From positions 2,551,877-2,615,876 of the forward strand of contig NW_006763131.1 in NCBI RefSeq assembly GCF_000264905.1: a stretch of DNA of 64,000 nucleotides, read 5' to 3'. The position numbers and the translations under genes were made by a program. The notes beneath the pieces were generated by a model. It did not search any database and had not been told where the DNA came from. It saw only the letters and a list, made by a program, of their open reading frames with translations. Of this stretch, positions 58,113 through 64,000 are shown piece by piece. The first letter of the stretch is position 1. Each line of letters begins with the position of its first letter. Source of the stretch: Stereum hirsutum FP-91666 SS1 (lineage: Eukaryota; Basidiomycota; Agaricomycetes; Russulales; Stereaceae).

Positions 58113-60152
58113 ATGGCGAGTTCCTCTCTTTCTCTTGGGCCACACCAACGTCGTACTTAATTGCGGGTTACCTCTTAGCCTATATTTCAGGATGCCAATG
58201 GGATCGCGGTCAAGTTCTTCATACAGAAGGACCTCGCGACGGAGATCCAGGCGGAATTATGCGATACGATTACCGTGCGTCTCACATCCCCTATTCCCCC
58301 TCACTCACCCTTCATATTCATCCCACATCTTCTGGCATGCGATACAGACCCTAGGCGGACGCGTCGAGTCCAAAGTCCCCCGACAAGGCTTCATGCTGAC
58401 GCAGCCCGGCTCGGCCGAGGCAGAACGTCTGCGCCTCTGCTGGAACAGCAGAGACCGCCCGGAGCGATACTTCGTGCCGTATTCTTATGTCGAGGCGTGC
58501 AAGATTGCGGGGACGTTGTTGAAGCAGATTTTTTTGGAGAATGGGGAGCCGATTAAGTTTTTCATACATCCTAGTATTGCGAACCCGAATGCGAGGGCGG
58601 CGTTGAGTGCGCGGATCGCGGTAAGTTTGTTTGTCTTGGCTTGACCGGTTTCTTTGTGTTCCTGTTACGGTGGTACTGACATTACTCGGCTTGTTTTGTT
58701 TGTTGTGATATGATGTGGCGTGCAGCATTCCGGCGGCGACCCAATGGCGACCGCGCAGAACGCGCGCGTTATCCTCGCCGATCCCAATACCGAGGTCTTC
58801 CAGCATCTCGTGAATAGCTATCAGGGTGTTCCGGACAAGTACGTGGAGTCGTTCCTGTGGGTGAAGAAATGCGTGGAGCGGAGCGCGGTCAACTACACCC
58901 CTCTCATCTACAAGAATCCCGGGGGACGTCGGCCTGGGGAAGAGTAAGCGTTCTCGTTCTGTTAGTTGCTTTTAGGGGGTTTTTGAAGTTAATGTAAACA
59001 TAGGCGCACGCAGTTCAGCGAGGAGGACGAGCAGCATCTGTGTCATTGGATCGCGACGAAGATTCCGTACAAGGAGACGGGCGGACGAACGGGGAATAGA
59101 CTGTACCAACAGCTCGTCGAGATGGTCAGTCCCATTGCTCACATCCTCGCGACCAAAACGCTCACAATTTCCTTGCGGCGGTTAGGTCACCGAACCAGAA
59201 TTCGCCTGGGTCACCCGCCACACCTGGCAATCCTGGCGCGAACGCTACAAGAAGAACTCCACTCGGCTCGACACCGTCATCCAAGCCATCGTCGAGCAGA
59301 AGAAGACGATGCCGGGTGAAAAGGGCCAGTACGGCTACGTCCGCAAACCGGAAGAGAAGAAACGGAACAAGCGGCGTAAGACGAGCGGTGCGGAACCCAC
59401 TGAGGAGGACGATTTCCTGAATATGGCGGCTGCTGGGGCAGGTCCACCTCCGCCTCCGCCGCCGCAGCCCCAGATGCCCAACATGGCGCATACTATCCAG
59501 ATGCCTATGCCTGGGCAGGAGATGCATCATGGTGTTCCTCCTCCTGGAATGGGCGGAATGATGTATGGTCCCCCGCCTCCTGGATATCCTGCACACGTTC
59601 CTCACATGATGGGAGGGCCCCCGCCACCTGGGGGTCCGATGGATCCTCATGGAGGACCGCCGCCGCCGCCACCCCCGCCTGAGCTGTTGCAGCAGATGAG
59701 AGCAAGTCCAGCGGAGGAGGAGATGGAGGAAGAAGGACCCGAGTGGACGGTCAGGGTGGGAAACGAACCTCCGCCAGCCTGGGGGAAGAGAAGGGCTGAA
59801 GAGGAACATCCTGGAGATGACAATGATCCGAAGAGGCTGAGAACGGCGTACGTTGCTTCTTTTCGACATCGATCGCGTGATATTTACTGACGCGTTTTTT
59901 TCGTCGTATAGTGATGAGCAACAGGGCGTGCCCCAGCCTCCACACCCGATGCTCGGTGCTCTTGGGCCAAATGGTGGACCCAACGGCATGCACGTCGTCG
60001 ACCAGGGTATTTTGGATATCGCCCGGGAGTATCGCTTCACCGTGGAAGAAGTTCATGAGTACTATGACCGTTGCGGTGCCATGGATCGCACTCGTGCGCG
60101 TTTCCAGAAGATGCGCGAGACCTTGAATGCGCTGGAGGATGATGCTCATTGA
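58113..60152 (+). CDS. RAP1: Telomere protein RAP1 (BRCT, Myb, C-terminal domain)
   Basis: Exons 58113-58115, 58179-58274, 58348-58620, 58726-58943, 59004-59124, 59186-59847 and 59912-60152 encode about 537 residues. Two BRCT-like units (DANGIAVKFFIQKDLATEIQ ...; NGEPIKFFIHPSI ... YVESFLWVKKCVE) are followed at about 197-262 by a Rap1 Myb domain (TQFSEEDEQHLCHWIATKIP, WVTRHTWQSWRERYKKN). A basic segment and a long Pro/Gly/Met-rich linker lead to a helical Rap1 C-terminal module (ILDIAREYRFTVEEVHEYYD, RCGAMDRTRARFQKMRETL). Fungal Rap1 binds telomeric chromatin and controls telomere length and silencing. The N-terminal join is inferred: the only in-frame solution for ATG at 58113 uses a GC donor (ATG|GCGAGT), with acceptors possible at 58178 or 58190. 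Confidence 0.82.
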
Positions 60153-60347
60153 TTTGGAATGCTAATTTTACGACGGACGAGTTAGATGCCTCTGTACGAT
60201 ACTTTCCAATCGTTTTGTTTTTCTTCTTCTTGGTTCTTGTTCAGAGTCTTGTTTCTGTTTCCTACGGTTTCGAGAGATATCATGCTGTCCGTAGACTCCC
60301 GATGGCATCCCACAGGAGCTGTATGTACAGACTATACATTATGACAG

Positions 60348-61902
<1,555 letters not shown>

Positions 61903-62148
61903 CGTCGAGGTGGCGAAGAACAAGTCGCGGCGAACTTCCTATTTCTGATTTCACGCGCGGGATGCCGGGCCGCCGCGACGCGTCTGCAGAAATGTCGTCG
62001 TTCGCGAACTTGGAAACACATGCGTCCTCAAGCGGTTGCTCTCCTCCACTCACACGACACACGCTTTTCACGACATCCTTAGACGACTTTCTTCTGCTTT
62101 GTTTTGCATAATCCACAGTAATCCACACCCTCTTCACCGTCAAACACG

Positions 62149-63284
62149 ATGGCGAACGGGTACATATTCTCACTTCAACCCACGTTCACTCAAGGCCTCA
62201 TCATCGGCCAATTCTCCATCTTGTTCCTGCTCGCGGTCATCCTTAAATTCCTTTTTCTCGATTCAGCCGAGGATACCTCTCACTCGCGAACGAGTGAGGC
62301 ACCGCGTCAGCAGAAGAAGGTGTCGTCTTATGACCGTAAGCAGGATGGTTTGGATGCTCTACCTGAGTCTACCGAATGGTTTAATCTGGTCTTGCGACAA
62401 GTGCGTGTTCTCTCTTTCTGCATGCTTGTCTTTTCTACTTATAACATGCGCGAAGGTCGTAGAGTCGTATAGGTCACGATTGAGGGATGACTTACCTGGC
62501 CTGGAAGGCGACGAGGTCCTTCGGCGACGGGTGGAGGACTTCGCCAACCAGGTCAGACCAACGGGGTTCCTTGTGAGTATTGCATTGCCCTTTGTTAAAT
62601 CTATACCGAACCTTGACGGTTTGTATCATAGGATCCAATACGCGTCCATTCGGTGGACTTGGGCGTTTCTGCGCCTCGCCTCTCGAATGCGCGTTCGACG
62701 CGTCCACAGAATATTGACAGATCTCTGGGTGACCCGGTACGCAAGCATTTCACGCTGACCCATGTACGCGTGACTGACACGTTACATCCATCTAGCAAAC
62801 CGATCTTGACCTCACATACACGGATACCGTATCAATATCGCTGTCAACGGCCTACCTATTCAATTATCCCATGCCCGCTTTTGCACGTCTTCCAGTCTCA
62901 GTCACCATATCTCTATCATTATTCTCTTCATCAGTAAGCTGCTCCTCGAAATATCCCCTACATATGAGATGCTGACCCGAAAAACAGATAAGCATCATAC
63001 CACCAGTCCCTGGATCGCACGCACCATCCCTCACAATTCGGATACCCCCCACATTTACTCTCAAACTCACAAACACATCTCTCCTCGGCAGCCGTGCCAA
63101 ACTTGCAGACGTACCGAAACTACACGAGCTGATAGAGTACCAGATTCGAAGACAGATCGCGCAGAGAGGCGAATATAAGATCGCGCTGCCGGGGCTCGCG
63201 AGTGTGAAGGAGGTGAAGGAAGAAATCAAAAAGGAGAAGCTCGAGAGAGAGCTGGACGATGTTTTGTACGCCGCTGTATCATGA
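62149..63284 (+). CDS. MMM1: ERMES subunit MMM1 (SMP domain)
   Basis: Exons 62149-62400, 62456-62572, 62632-62736, 62796-62933 and 62988-63284 encode 302 residues. One N-terminal membrane helix (GLIIGQFSILFLLAVILKFL) anchors the protein in the ER. The SMP lipid-transfer domain is recognised by STEWFNLVLRQVVESYRSRL, DLTYTDTVSISLSTAYLFNY, PMPAFARLPVSVTISLSLF and ISIIPPVPGSHAPSLTIRIP. Mmm1 joins Mdm10, Mdm12 and Mdm34 in the ER-mitochondria encounter structure that moves phospholipids. The protein is on the short side of the family. The C-terminus after RRQIAQRGEYKIALPGL is charged and helical. Confidence 0.9.
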
Positions 63285-64000
63285 CCTTTTGCTAATTCTA
63301 TGGGTTCTGTGGATTTTAAATGTGGTTGTCCAGCGCCATAGGGGCCGCGTTCGGGTTCTGGCTCGTTCATGACTTTACTAGGCGCACGGCGTTTGCCGTT
63401 TGTGCGTGTCAAGGCAGCATACAGCAGTTTACCAATTGATAGTCCGGCCCGTTTTGCTACATACGTGCGGAGCTTGAAAATTGATCCCTATTTCGTACAG
63501 TAGCCTTGTTCAGAGTGCTCATATCGAGCCCTCATAAACGCAGTATATGAGCTCGTATATGAGCTCGATATGAGTTTGAGCTGCCCCCTGGGGGCAGCTC
63601 AATTCTAAAATCTGCTCGAGCTACTCGAGCAGGCCCTCATATCGTATATTGCGATGGATATGAGGGAAGCGTGCTTGCTACCGAAAACGGTAGATGCCAA
63701 GACTCACGGGCGCAATAGACGTTCGAGAACAGGAACGAAAGTCGGCGGCGGAGCTTGAATGCTGAACGCAGCCGCCGCCTGCCGTTCGACGTACAAAGGT
63801 GGCGCAGGTTGGCACAGGTGGCGGTAACAGACACATCTTGCTTCTCCCTCGTCAAATATCAATGGAAACTCTGTTTTTTCTGTGGATTGCATGAGTCTAG
63901 TGCTACTTGAGCCTATCTAGGTAGCCAGTATCACTTCAGATTTGTCTTTAAGAATGACCACTTCAGTATCCTAGTAGGAAAGCCGCAAGGTGACATCGAT
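63285..64000. other. Intergenic with palindrome cluster
   Basis: No gene was recognised. Minus-strand open frames after 63637 have no known features. The hairpin cluster at 63517-63666 is listed separately. Confidence 0.45.
63517..63666. repeat. Cluster of four palindromes / hairpins
   Basis: GCTCATATCGAGC (63517-63529) pairs with GCTCGATATGAGT (63563-63575), with TATGAGCTCG repeated directly between them. A perfect palindrome with 11-base arms around one T, GAGCTGCCCCC/GGGGGCAGCTC, covers 63578-63600. CTGCTCGAG/CTCGAGCAG covers 63612-63632. CCCTCATATC (63634-63643) pairs with GATATGAGGG (63657-63666). Confidence 0.85.

Overview
The window is nuclear DNA from a filamentous basidiomycete, most likely an agaricomycete. 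The genes are packed tightly on both strands and almost all are broken by many short introns (typically 50-60 nt, GT...CTAAC-like...AG). One gene encodes a basidiomycete-type DUF6533 seven-helix protein, and most of the others are conserved fungal housekeeping genes. I assembled 30 protein-coding genes plus one doubtful small ORF by joining exons in phase. I saw no tRNA, rRNA, CRISPR array or intact transposon.

Layout. 1-6.4 kb: 3' part of a DUG3-type glutamine amidotransferase, ICE2, a two-BRCT protein with a Rap1-type first BRCT, and a complex I 21-kDa/Tim17-family subunit. 7.0-8.0 kb: a secreted Kex2-processed repeat peptide precursor, the most unusual gene here. 8.4-20.2 kb: ESF1, NUDC, a SIZ/PIAS SUMO ligase, the mitochondrial ADP/ATP carrier and the mitochondrial helicase IRC3. 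20.3-32.4 kb: a fused pseudouridine-phosphate glycosidase/kinase divergent from the molybdopterin synthase large subunit, RAD51, mitochondrial uL4 divergent from cytosolic uS9 (RPS16), S-formylglutathione hydrolase and a Con-6 protein. 33-44.6 kb, all on the minus strand: the DUF6533 protein, a cysteine-rich protein of unknown function, an FHA checkpoint kinase and LSG1. 44.9-63.3 kb: a secreted alginate-lyase-family enzyme, a Rab5 GTPase, an arrestin-like adaptor with PPxY motifs, a SWI1-type ARID subunit, a DUF1764 protein, D-2-hydroxyglutarate dehydrogenase, RAP1, a CDK11-type kinase and MMM1. The last 700 bases hold a cluster of perfect palindromes.

There is no operon-like pathway. Several genes share themes: ribosome biogenesis (ESF1, LSG1, RPS16, uL4m), DNA repair, checkpoint and telomere (RAD51, FHA kinase, RAP1, the BRCT protein, SIZ ligase) and mitochondria (ADP/ATP carrier, IRC3, complex I subunit, MMM1, D2HGDH, uL4m). 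The main points for a second look are the repeat peptide precursor, a RAD51 loop 2 with mixed Rad51/Dmc1-like residues, extreme micro-exons (7, 8, 15, 16, 17 and 18 nt and start exons of 3-5 nt), two inferred GC-AG introns, two genes with Rap1-type BRCT domains, and the cysteine-rich protein without a recognised domain. All gene models were spliced by eye and lack transcript support.
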